From: DASVLX01 sp035552275
GTDB lineage: Bacteria; Actinomycetota; Actinomycetes; Mycobacteriales; Pseudonocardiaceae
NCBI GenBank assembly: GCA_035552275.1
Contig: DASZLR010000180.1
Span: 1 to 9,423, forward strand
Reading direction: 5' to 3'
Length of the DNA: 9,423 nt
Shown piece after piece: positions 6,501 through 9,423 of this stretch. Under the pieces are notes generated by a model that saw nothing but the letters and a program-made list of their open reading frames with translations, ran no database searches and was not told where the DNA came from. How positions within the stretch are numbered: position 1 is the first letter of the stretch; each line of letters starts with the position of its first letter. Made by a program: the position numbers and the translations under genes.

Positions 6501-8812
6501 CGAATGCTCTCCACCTGCGCTGAATGCGACGCGTAGTCCACCGGGATCAGCCGGGACCGCACGCCGTCCCGCTCGGCGGCGGCGACCAGGTCGACCAGCG
6601 CGCCGACCTCGCCGGAGACCACTGTGGACGCTGGGCTGTTCACCGCGGCCACGCTCAGCGCGGCGCCCCAGGGCGCGAGACGTTCGACGGTCTCGTTGAC
6701 CGGCAACGCGAGCGAGGCCATCCCGCCCCGGCCGGTCATCGCGGTGATGGCCCTGCTGCGCAACGCGATGATCTTCGCCGCGTCGTCCAGGGACAGCGCG
6801 CCGGCGATGTGCGCCGCGGCGATCTCGCCCTGGGAGTGGCCGATCACCGCGTCCGGCCGCACGCCGTGCGCTTGCCAGAACCGGGCCAGCGACACCATCA
6901 CCCCGAACAGTGCCGGCTGCACCACGTCCACCCGTTCGACTGCCGCGCCGCCGCGCAACAGTCCGGTCAGCGACCAGTCGACGTACGGGGCGAGCGCGCG
7001 CTCGACCGCCGTGATGTGCTCGGCGAACTCCGGTGACGAGTCCAACAGCCCGGCCGCCATGCCCGCCCACTGCGAACCCTGGCCGGGAAAGACGAACACG
7101 GTCCGGCCGCCGGTCACCCTGCCGCGTGCCACGATGGCACTGGGCTCGCCGTCCGCCAACGCGGCGAGCCCGGCGGCCGCCCCGTTCGGTTCGGCCGGGT
7201 CAGCTGGGTCGGCGAAGACAACGGCCCGGTGCTCGAAGCTCGTTCGGCCGCTGGCCAACGCCTGCCCGACGGCCGAGAGGTCCACGGTGGAATCGTTGGT
7301 GAGCAAGGGATGCAGGTCGGCGGCTCGGGCGCGCAGCGCGGCTTCCGTGCGGGCGGACAGCACCAGCGGGACCGGACCGGCCGCCGGCTGGTCGGCACTG
7401 TCGACGGTCGCCGAAGCCGGCGGAGCCTCCACGATGACATGGGCATTGGTGCCGCTGACCCCGAACGACGACACCGCCGCCCGGCGCGGCCGGCCGGTCT
7501 CCGGCCAGGCCACCGGTTCGGTGAGCAGCGCGACCGCGCCCGAGGACCAGTCGATGTGCGGGGACGGCTCGTCAACGTGCAGCGTCCTGGGTAGCACGCC
7601 GTGTCGCAGGGCCTCGATCATCTTGATCACACCGCCCACCCCGGCCGCGGCCTGGGTGTGCCCGATATTGGATTTCAGCGAACCCAGCCACAGCGGCTGG
7701 CCGGCTGGCCGGTCCTGGCCGTAGGTCGCGAGCAGCGCGTGCGCCTCGATCGGATCACCCAGGCGGGTGCCGGTGCCGTGTCCGTCCACAGTATCCACAT
7801 CGGAGGGACCGAGGTTGGCGGCGGCCAGCGCCGCGCGAATCACCCGCTGCTGCGACGGTCCGTTCGGCGCGGTGAGCTGGCTGCTCCGTCCGTCCTGGTT
7901 GACCGCCGTGCCGCGGATGACGCCCAGTACCGGCCGTCCGTCGCGGATCGCGTCGGAGAGCCGGGCGAGCAGCAGCAGTCCGGCGCCCTCGGCCCAGCCG
8001 GTGCCGTCCGCCGAGGCCGCGAACGCCTTGCACCGGCCGTCCGAGGCGAGCGCGCGCTGGCGGCTGAATTCCAGGAAGGTGGTCGGCGTGGCCATCACGG
8101 TGACCCCGCCGGCCAGCGCCAGTTCGCATTCCCCGGCGCGCAGCGACTGCGCGGCCAGGTGCAGCCCCACCAGTGAGGACGAGCAGGCGGTGTCGACGCT
8201 GACCGCGGGACCTTCCAGGCCGAGCGTGTAGGAGACCCGGCCGGACGCCACGCTGCCCGCGCTGCCGGTGCCGAGATAGCCCTCGAACCCGTCCGGCGTG
8301 CGATCCAGCAGCCGCAGCGCGTAGTCGTCGTACATCACGCCGGCGAACACGCCGGTTCGGCTGCCGTGCAGCGCGGTCGGGTCGATGCCGGCGCGTTCGA
8401 TGGCCTCCCACGCGGTTTCCAGCAGCAGCCGCTGCTGCGGGTCGATGGCGAGCGCCTCGCGCGGGCTGATCCCGAAGAACTCGGCGTCGAAATGGTCGGC
8501 GTCGTGCAGGAAGCCGCCCTGCTCGCTGTAGACAGCGCCGGCCCGGTCCGGATCGGAGTCGTGCAGATCGGCCAGTCGCCAGCCGCGGTTGGTGGGAAAT
8601 CCGGTGATCGCGTCGCCGCCGGAGTCGACCAGCCGCCACAGGTCCTCGGGCGAGGCGACCCCGCCGGGGTAGCGGCAGGCCATGCCGATCACCGCGATCG
8701 GTTCCTGCCGGCCGGCCTCGGCGTCCCGCAGTCGCTGCCGGGTTTCCTGCAGATCCGCGGTCACCCGTTTGAGATAATCCCGCAGCCGCTGTTCGTTCGA
8801 CTCGTTCGACAT
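1..8812 (-). CDS. Type I modular polyketide synthase, two modules visible (docking-KS-AT-DH-ACP / KS-AT-DH-KR structural half-ER); 3' end outside window
   Basis: This large PKS starts at ATG 8812-8810 and stays open for 2937 codons to the left edge. The start is fixed by the RBS and by the N-terminal class 1 docking coiled coil (residues 1-35), which directly precedes KS1. Domains by approximate residue: KS1 37-462 (Cys210, His345, His385), AT1 571-870 (Ser660, YASH 760-763), DH1 935-1205 (His969, Asp1132), ACP1 1250-1330 (Ser1289), KS2 1348-1773 (Cys1522, His1657, His1695), AT2 1876-2180 (Ser1968, YASH 2068-2071), DH2 2246-2520 (His2280, Asp2444), KR structural subdomain 2537-2750, ER from 2760 (LNFRD near 2810, GGVG 2915-2918). 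Both ATs look specific for methylmalonyl-CoA. Module 1 has no KR: only about 45 residues separate DH1 from ACP1. Module 2 should continue with the rest of ER, catalytic KR and ACP beyond the window. The enzyme extends a chain received from the protein encoded immediately upstream. No frameshift or internal stop was found. The product family cannot be named from this window. Confidence 0.97.
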   Translation of the reverse strand, partial: MSNESNEQRLRDYLKRVTADLQETRQRLRDAEAGRQEPIAVIGMACRYPGGVASPEDLWRLVDSGGDAITGFPTNRGWRLADLHDSDPDRAGAVYSEQGGFLHDADHFDAEFFGISPREALAIDPQQRLLLETAWEAIERAGIDPTALHGSRTGVFAGVMYDDYALRLLDRTPDGFEGYLGTGSAGSVASGRVSYTLGLEGPAVSVDTACSSSLVGLHLAAQSLRAGECELALAGGVTVMATPTTFLEFSRQRALASDGRCKAFAASADGTGWAEGAGLLLLARLSDAIRDGRPVLGVIRGTAVNQDGRSSQLTAPNGPSQQRVIRAALAAANLGPSDVDTVDGHGTGTRLGDPIEAHALLATYGQDRPAGQPLWLGSLKSNIGHTQAAAGVGGVIKMIEALRHGVLPRTLHVDEPSPHIDWSSGAVALLTEPVAWPETGRPRRAAVSSFGVSGTNAHVIVEAPPASATVDSADQPAAGPVPLVLSARTEAALRARAADLHPLLTNDSTVDLSAVGQALASGRTSFEHRAVVFADPADPAEPNGAAAGLAALADGEPSAIVARGRVTGGRTVFVFPGQGSQWAGMAAGLLDSSPEFAEHITAVERALAPYVDWSLTGLLRGGAAVERVDVVQPALFGVMVSLARFWQAHGVRPDAVIGHSQGEIAAAHIAGALSLDDAAKIIALRSRAITAMTGRGGMASLALPVNETVERLAPWGAALSVAAVNSPASTVVSGEVGALVDLVAAAERDGVRSRLIPVDYASHSAQVESIREELLRELADIRPSGGDIAFYSTVTGEPVDTATLDAEYWYRNLRHTVQFAQTTRLLLAHGHRLFVEISPHPVLTIGIQETIEDALDDEPAATVGTLRRGEGDLRRFRTALGEAHAHGAPVDWTTVFGRRSPSRIDLPTYPFQRARYWLDAADGPGQAPDLGLTATDHPLLAAATTLADGRTTLLTGRISAERHPWLAEHTVAGVAVFPGAGYLELALAAADRVGANQVNELVLHAPLVMPERGALHLQVTVTAPEEAGGTHLVAIHSQPDAGTGSWVQHASGHLSTVDFEPAANEDSWPPDGSVRLDDTDFHEALAGLRIGYGPAYRGLRRAWRHGDDLYAEVAAPEGLDPAGFGLHPVLLDAAVQPLALAALTDGATDLALPFSWTGAALHATGATDVRVRLSPAGGSGVSVRVDDPTGEPVASIDAVLTRTVTADEFRATTRAPAVPAQRAPSRRIAARADEPAASALAARLSGRPPSEQDTVLVDLVRRQAAAVLKHDTVNSIGATRAFKDIGFDSLTAVELRNRLGVATGLKLPATLVFDHPTPAAVATFLRDQITGTGAGPTRSARARTGGRDEPIAIVGMACRYPGDVRSPDDLWELLSQGVDAISEFPTNRGWDLDGLFDPDPERAGAVYTREGGFLHDADLFDPAFFGISPREALAIDPQQRLLLETAWEAVERAGIDPTSLRGSRTGVFAGINLGDYGARLQSAAPEGFEGYLGTGNAASVASGRVAYTLGLEGPAVTVDTACSSSIVALHLAAQALRNGECELAFAGGVTVMASPHLLLDFSRQRGLSPDGRCRAFAAAANGTGFAEGAGLLLVERLSDARRHGHPVLALVRGTAVNSDGASNGLTAPNGPSQERVIHAALASADLRPSDVDVVEAHGTGTTLGDPIEAQALLATYGQDRERPLLLGSLKSNIGHAQAAAAVGGVIKMVLALRHGQLPKTLHVNEPTAQVDWSDGAIELLTDAVPWPRSERPRRAGVSAFGISGTNAHVILEEPPAAEPPSRPTATAPIAPVILSAASAAGLRAQATQLGDFVTAHPDVTPADLGHTLATGRANLEHRAVVLAADRTEVLRGFTDLAEDAPSANVVAGSTLETSSPVFVFPGQGSQWVGMARELLDSSPVFGDQLRACAEALAPHTDWWLLDVIRGVDGAPDFDRVDVVQPALFAVMVSLARLWQSFGVRPAAVVGHSQGEIAAACVAGALTLADAAKVVALRSKAIVAIAGRGGMASVPLPADEVEQRIARWGERLGVAAVNGPSATVVSGDVDAVHEVVAAYEAEDIRARIIPVDYASHSAQVEAIRDDVLAALREISARRPVIPFHSTVTGEIIDDDSLDGEYWYRNLRQTVHFGPVVRSLVDAGHRLFIESSAHPVLTTSVRESLDAAGLGDADTTGAAIGSLRRDDGGWDRFYRGLGEAHVHGASVSWSPAFAGDARPRTDLPTYPFQRQRYWLDAPLRVTDATDLGLAAADHPLLGAAVQFADADGTLLSGRLALSAQPWLADHAVGGVVLLPGTAFVELALRAGDQVGCDRIEELLLETPLVVPGRGGVELQVRVTPAENHDHTVTVHSRPQSSNGPWTRHATAAISPGATVPEAGVTEWPPTAAEPLDIDGFHDTVAAAGFHYGPAFRGLRAVWRTPDAVYAEIDLPAELGAAGVRGYALHPALLDAAVQAGLLDPTELDSSRAGAAVAAGLPFSWSGVSVYATGATALRVRVRRVGPSTITLDVTDRTGAPVATVESLTIRPVDPNQLTTVVAGADAVTFDLAWPTTPAPADPEPAGPPTLILLDGSGLDGSGPLADLLRRTATEVVPDLDAALAPDPAPTAGPADSGPPERRSGRLARQLMLAVEGTSADQAAAAHEATTRVLDVLQRWLADDRSARTGLVIVTRGAVAAAPGDRITDLAGGAVWGLVRSAQTEHPDRVTLIDLAASVEASATELAAELAAALATGEPQIAIRQGELKQRELKQGELRVPRLARPDPTRALLLPSDADAWRLVVTQKGAVDNLALAPAEDATAALDPHQVRVAIRAAGLNFRDVLHTLGMYPGEATIGSEAAGLVTEVGSQVTDLAAGDRVFGLFPDAAGPVAITERRLVARVPAGWSLADAAVVPAVWLTAYYSLVELANARAGESILIHSAAGGVGMAAVQLAQHLGLEVYGTAS
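563..1204 (-). other. KR structural (non-catalytic) subdomain of module 2
   Basis: Residues about 2537-2750, from VTFDLAW to LRVPRLARP, match the N-terminal structural half of a PKS ketoreductase. Recognisable parts are TLILLDG near the start, ATTRVLDVLQRWLADD, LVIVTRGAV and the AVWGLVRSAQTEHPDR motif. In modules with an ER, the KR is split and the ER is inserted between its structural and catalytic halves. This block therefore predicts a catalytic KR half beyond the left edge. It is not itself a reductase. Confidence 0.87.
573..617. repeat. 15-bp direct tandem repeat, three in-frame copies, in the KR/ER linker
   Basis: Three adjacent 15-bp units (573-587, 588-602, 603-617) differ from one another at only a few positions. 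On the plus strand they read AACTCACCCTGCTTG, AGCTCCCTCTGCTTA and AGCTCACCCTGCCTG. On the coding strand they encode the repeated residues RQGEL-KQREL-KQGEL just before the ER domain. The unit is a multiple of three, so the frame is kept. The position is an inter-domain linker, where length change is tolerated. Confidence 0.85.
1253..2077 (-). other. Dehydratase domain DH2 (module 2)
   Basis: Contains DHPLLGAA at its start (His at residue 2248), catalytic His2280 in HAVGGVVLLPG, YGPAFRGL, and Asp2444 in LHPALLDAAVQ. All expected DH elements are present. With the following KR structural half and ER, this gives the layout of a fully reducing module, in which the DH forms the alpha,beta double bond that the ER then reduces. 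Confidence 0.92.
2273..3187 (-). other. Acyltransferase domain AT2 (module 2), predicted methylmalonyl-CoA specific
   Basis: Starts near FVFPGQGSQWVGM (residue 1878). The nucleophile is Ser1968 in GHSQGE (codon 2911-2909). It has RVDVVQPALF upstream and YASH at residues 2068-2071 (2611-2600). The full methylmalonyl signature matches AT1, so this module should also add a methyl branch. The post-AT linker ends LPTYPFQRQRYWL. Confidence 0.9.
3494..4771 (-). other. Ketosynthase domain KS2 (module 2)
   Basis: Begins DEPIAIVGMACRYPGD (residue 1348) and ends at NAHVILEEPP (residue 1773). The active site is complete: Cys1522 in VDTACSSS (codon 4249-4247), His1657 in EAHGTGTTLGDP and His1695 in SNIGH. 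It is closely related to KS1, with long near-identical stretches, which fits module duplication. It accepts the chain from ACP1 within the same polypeptide. Confidence 0.95.
4467..4513. repeat. 47-bp exact direct repeat, copy in KS2 (partner 8403-8449)
   Basis: This stretch is identical over 47 bp to 8403-8449 in KS1, at an offset of 3936 bp, which is the module spacing. It encodes the conserved IDPQQRLLLETAWEA segment of both ketosynthases. It is the longest exact match I noticed within more diffuse similarity between the two modules. It reflects module duplication or gene conversion and is a plausible site for homologous recombination. Confidence 0.85.
4823..5065 (-). other. ACP domain of module 1
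   Basis: A complete carrier domain about 45 residues after DH1. It contains DIGFDSLTAVELRNRLG with phosphopantetheine Ser1289 (codon 4948-4946) and ends near FDHPTPAAVATFLRDQI. The stretch before it (ALAARLSGRPPSEQ, then VLVDLVRRQAAAVL) resembles the linker normally found after a KR, which hints that a KR has been lost. Confidence 0.93.
5198..6010 (-). other. Dehydratase domain DH1 (module 1), motifs intact but no KR in module
   Basis: A double-hotdog DH of normal length (about 270 residues). It has HTVAGVAVFP matching HxxxGxxxxP (His969), the YGPAYRGL motif, and DAAVQ containing Asp1132. By sequence it should be catalytically competent. Since the module has no ketoreductase to make its beta-hydroxy substrate, it is either a relic or acts on a hydroxyl made elsewhere. 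Confidence 0.9.
6203..7102 (-). other. Acyltransferase domain AT1 (module 1), predicted methylmalonyl-CoA specific
   Basis: Starts near FVFPGQGSQWAGM (residue 573). The nucleophile is Ser660 in GHSQGE. The specificity signatures are RVDVVQP about 30 residues before the serine, Gln after the serine, and YASH at residues 760-763 (6535-6524). In established AT comparisons these mark methylmalonyl-CoA; malonyl ATs have HAFH. The post-AT linker runs to LPTYPFQRARYWL near residue 917. Confidence 0.9.
7427..8704 (-). other. Ketosynthase domain KS1 (module 1)
   Basis: Begins EPIAVIGMACRYPGG (residue 37) and ends at the NAHVIVEAPP boundary (about residue 462). The condensing triad is complete: Cys210 in DTACSSS (codon 8185-8183), His345 in HGTGT and His385 in SNIGH. 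It is therefore a condensing KS and not a KSQ loading decarboxylase. The residue before His345 is Gly (VDGHGTGT), where Ala is usual; the catalytic His itself is kept. Confidence 0.95.
8403..8449. repeat. 47-bp exact direct repeat, copy in KS1 (partner 4467-4513)
   Basis: Partner of the 47-bp identity in KS2, in the same orientation, 3936 bp away, coding for the same conserved KS segment. The flanking bases differ on both sides (position 8402 against 4466, and 8450 against 4514), so the exact match ends there. Confidence 0.85.
8708..8812 (-). other. N-terminal docking domain (class 1 coiled coil)
   Basis: Residues 1-35 start MSNESNEQRLRDYLKRVTAD and continue with LQETRQRLRDAEAG, a heptad-like charged helix. 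This is the well-known N-terminal coiled coil of actinomycete modular PKS subunits, which binds the terminal helix of the preceding subunit. It shows that module 1 is an internal extension module fed by another protein, not a loading module. Confidence 0.93.
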
Positions 8813-8823
8813 CTGCGTGTGCG

Positions 8824-8829
8824 CCCCTT
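8824..8829 (-). promoter_or_regulatory. Ribosome binding site for the second PKS gene
   Basis: Read on the minus strand, the 24-nt spacer contains AAGGGG, with 11 nt between it and the ATG at 8812. It is a moderate match to the Shine-Dalgarno consensus with slightly long spacing. No other ATG, GTG or TTG codon lies in frame between the upstream TGA and this ATG, so it supports the chosen start. There is no room for a promoter or terminator in the spacer, so translation is probably from a polycistronic message. Confidence 0.55.
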
Positions 8830-8836
8830 GAACCGG

Positions 8837-9423
8837 TCAGGAAACCCCGAACTCGCGATCGATGAGCTCGAAAAGCTCGTCGTCCGACGCGCCGTCCAGC
8901 GCGCCGCCCGGCGGCTCCCGATCGTCGACGGGTCCAGCCGTCAGGTCGAGTTGGCCGAGCAGGTCCCGCAATCGTCGGACGACAATCTTGCGTGCCTCTT
9001 GGTTTTCCTTAAGTTCGCCCAGATTTTCGGTGATCCGGTCCAGACTTGACAGAACTGGTTGGGATCGCCGCGCCGACACGACGGACCCATCGGAGTCCGT
9101 GAGCCGTTCGCGTAGGTGCTCGGCGAGGTCACCGGGCGTCGGATAGTCGAAGGTCACCGTGCTCGCCAGCCGCAACCCGGTCGCCGCGGACAGCCGGTTG
9201 CGCAGTTCGACGGCGGTGAGCGAGTCGAAGCCGAGATCCAGCAGTCCACTGCGGTCGTCCACCGCCTGCGTCGAACCGTGCCCCAGGACGTCCGCGATGT
9301 GCTGGCGGACCAGGTCGAGCACGGCGGTGGCCGCCGCCGGCGGGGCGAGCCGGGTCAGCCGTTGCCGCAACAGTTCGCCGGTCGGGACCGGAGCGGCGGT
9401 GTTTCGTGGTCTGGTTCGAGGCG
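8837..9423 (-). CDS. Type I modular polyketide synthase, C-terminal end (ACP and docking domain); 5' end outside window
   Basis: This is the last 194 codons plus TGA stop (8839-8837) of a PKS gene that enters from the right edge. The frame is open to position 9421, so the true start is outside the window; the TTG at 9370 lies mid-linker and should not be taken as a start. Visible parts in order are a Pro/Arg/Thr-rich linker (about residues 1-33 of the visible part), an ACP (about 34-107) with the motif LGFDSLTAVEL and its phosphopantetheine serine at 9223-9221, and a C-terminal class 1 docking region ending DDELFELIDREFGVS. The protein is a cytosolic multidomain enzyme; its final ACP carries the chain that the next protein extends. 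The next gene begins 24 nt downstream on the same strand and in the same frame, so the two are almost certainly co-transcribed. The KS, AT and any reductive domains of this last module cannot be seen. Confidence 0.95.
   Translation of the reverse strand, partial: PRTRPRNTAAPVPTGELLRQRLTRLAPPAAATAVLDLVRQHIADVLGHGSTQAVDDRSGLLDLGFDSLTAVELRNRLSAATGLRLASTVTFDYPTPGDLAEHLRERLTDSDGSVVSARRSQPVLSSLDRITENLGELKENQEARKIVVRRLRDLLGQLDLTAGPVDDREPPGGALDGASDDELFELIDREFGVS
8840..9055 (-). other. C-terminal docking domain (class 1)
   Basis: After the ACP, the last 72 or so residues form a predicted long helix (LSSLDRITENLGELKENQ, then ARKIVVRRLRDLLGQLD), a flexible Pro/Gly-rich stretch, and a terminal acidic helix SDDELFELIDREFGVS. 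This is the usual layout of class 1 C-terminal docking domains of actinomycete PKSs: dimerising helices followed by a terminal helix that binds the coiled coil of the next protein. The next protein's N-terminal coiled coil lies only 24 nt downstream, which supports a cognate pair. Confidence 0.88.
9101..9322 (-). other. ACP domain of the upstream PKS protein
   Basis: A complete acyl carrier protein domain. It begins at the helix VLDLVRQHIADVLGH and holds GFDSLTAVELRNRL, whose serine (codon 9223-9221) is the expected 4'-phosphopantetheine site. It ends near DYPTPGDLAEHLRERL. All hallmarks of a functional PKS carrier domain are present. It is the donor ACP for KS1 of the next protein. Confidence 0.93.

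Noticed and set aside
142..8639. Out-of-frame minus-strand ORFs (142-906, 903-1988, 3381-4250, 3697-4791, 6258-7070, 7755-8639)
   Set aside because: They are shifted frames of the PKS gene. Their starts do not follow an RBS, and their Arg/Pro/Ser-rich translations show none of the KS, AT, DH or ACP motifs that the true frame carries at the same places.
8837..8839. Frameshift or sequencing error splitting one PKS gene into two
   Set aside because: Genuine C-terminal and N-terminal docking domains flank the stop and start, with an RBS in the spacer, so this is a natural subunit boundary.
9368..9370. TTG as a start codon for the upstream gene
   Set aside because: The frame stays open to the window edge, and an ACP with a docking domain at this size is the tail of a PKS module. 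This codon encodes Leu in the linker before the ACP.
1..9423. A novel non-PKS system, mobile element, CRISPR array or RNA gene
   Set aside because: All but 24 bases are accounted for by the two PKS reading frames. I saw no terminal inverted repeats, spaced short repeats, tRNA-like folds or transposase motifs.

Overview
The window is high-GC (roughly 70% by eye) and is almost wholly coding on the minus strand. It holds parts of two adjacent type I modular polyketide synthase (PKS) genes. The GC content, the strong GC bias at third codon positions, and the cis-acyltransferase modules with class 1 docking domains point to an actinomycete (Streptomyces, Micromonospora or Pseudonocardia type). The sequence does not allow a genus or a named product to be assigned.

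Layout in transcription order, from high to low coordinates. (1) 9423-8837 is the 3' end of an upstream PKS gene: a short linker, a complete acyl carrier protein (ACP) domain and a C-terminal docking domain. (2) A 24-nt gap carries a ribosome binding site. (3) 8812-1 is the 5' 2937 codons of a second PKS gene that runs off the left edge. It opens with an N-terminal coiled-coil docking domain. Module 1 follows as KS-AT-DH-ACP, then module 2 as KS-AT-DH-(KR structural half)-ER, cut inside the ER. The catalytic KR half and the ACP of module 2 are expected beyond the edge. The frame has no stop from 8812 to 1.

How they work together: the upstream ACP hands its chain to KS1 through the matched docking domains. 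Both ATs carry methylmalonyl-CoA signatures, so each module should add a methyl-branched C2 unit. Module 1 has a DH with all its usual motifs but no KR, so its beta-keto group is expected to stay. Module 2 looks fully reducing. The predicted addition is a ketone, then CH(CH3), CH2 and CH(CH3)-thioester, provided the unseen KR is active.

The most notable points are the KR-less module with an intact-looking DH, an in-frame 15-bp triple tandem repeat in the KR/ER linker, and the two genes lying in the same frame, separated only by TGA plus eight codons. I see no RNA genes, mobile elements, CRISPR arrays or clear promoters or terminators. No stretch over 300 bases lacks a gene.
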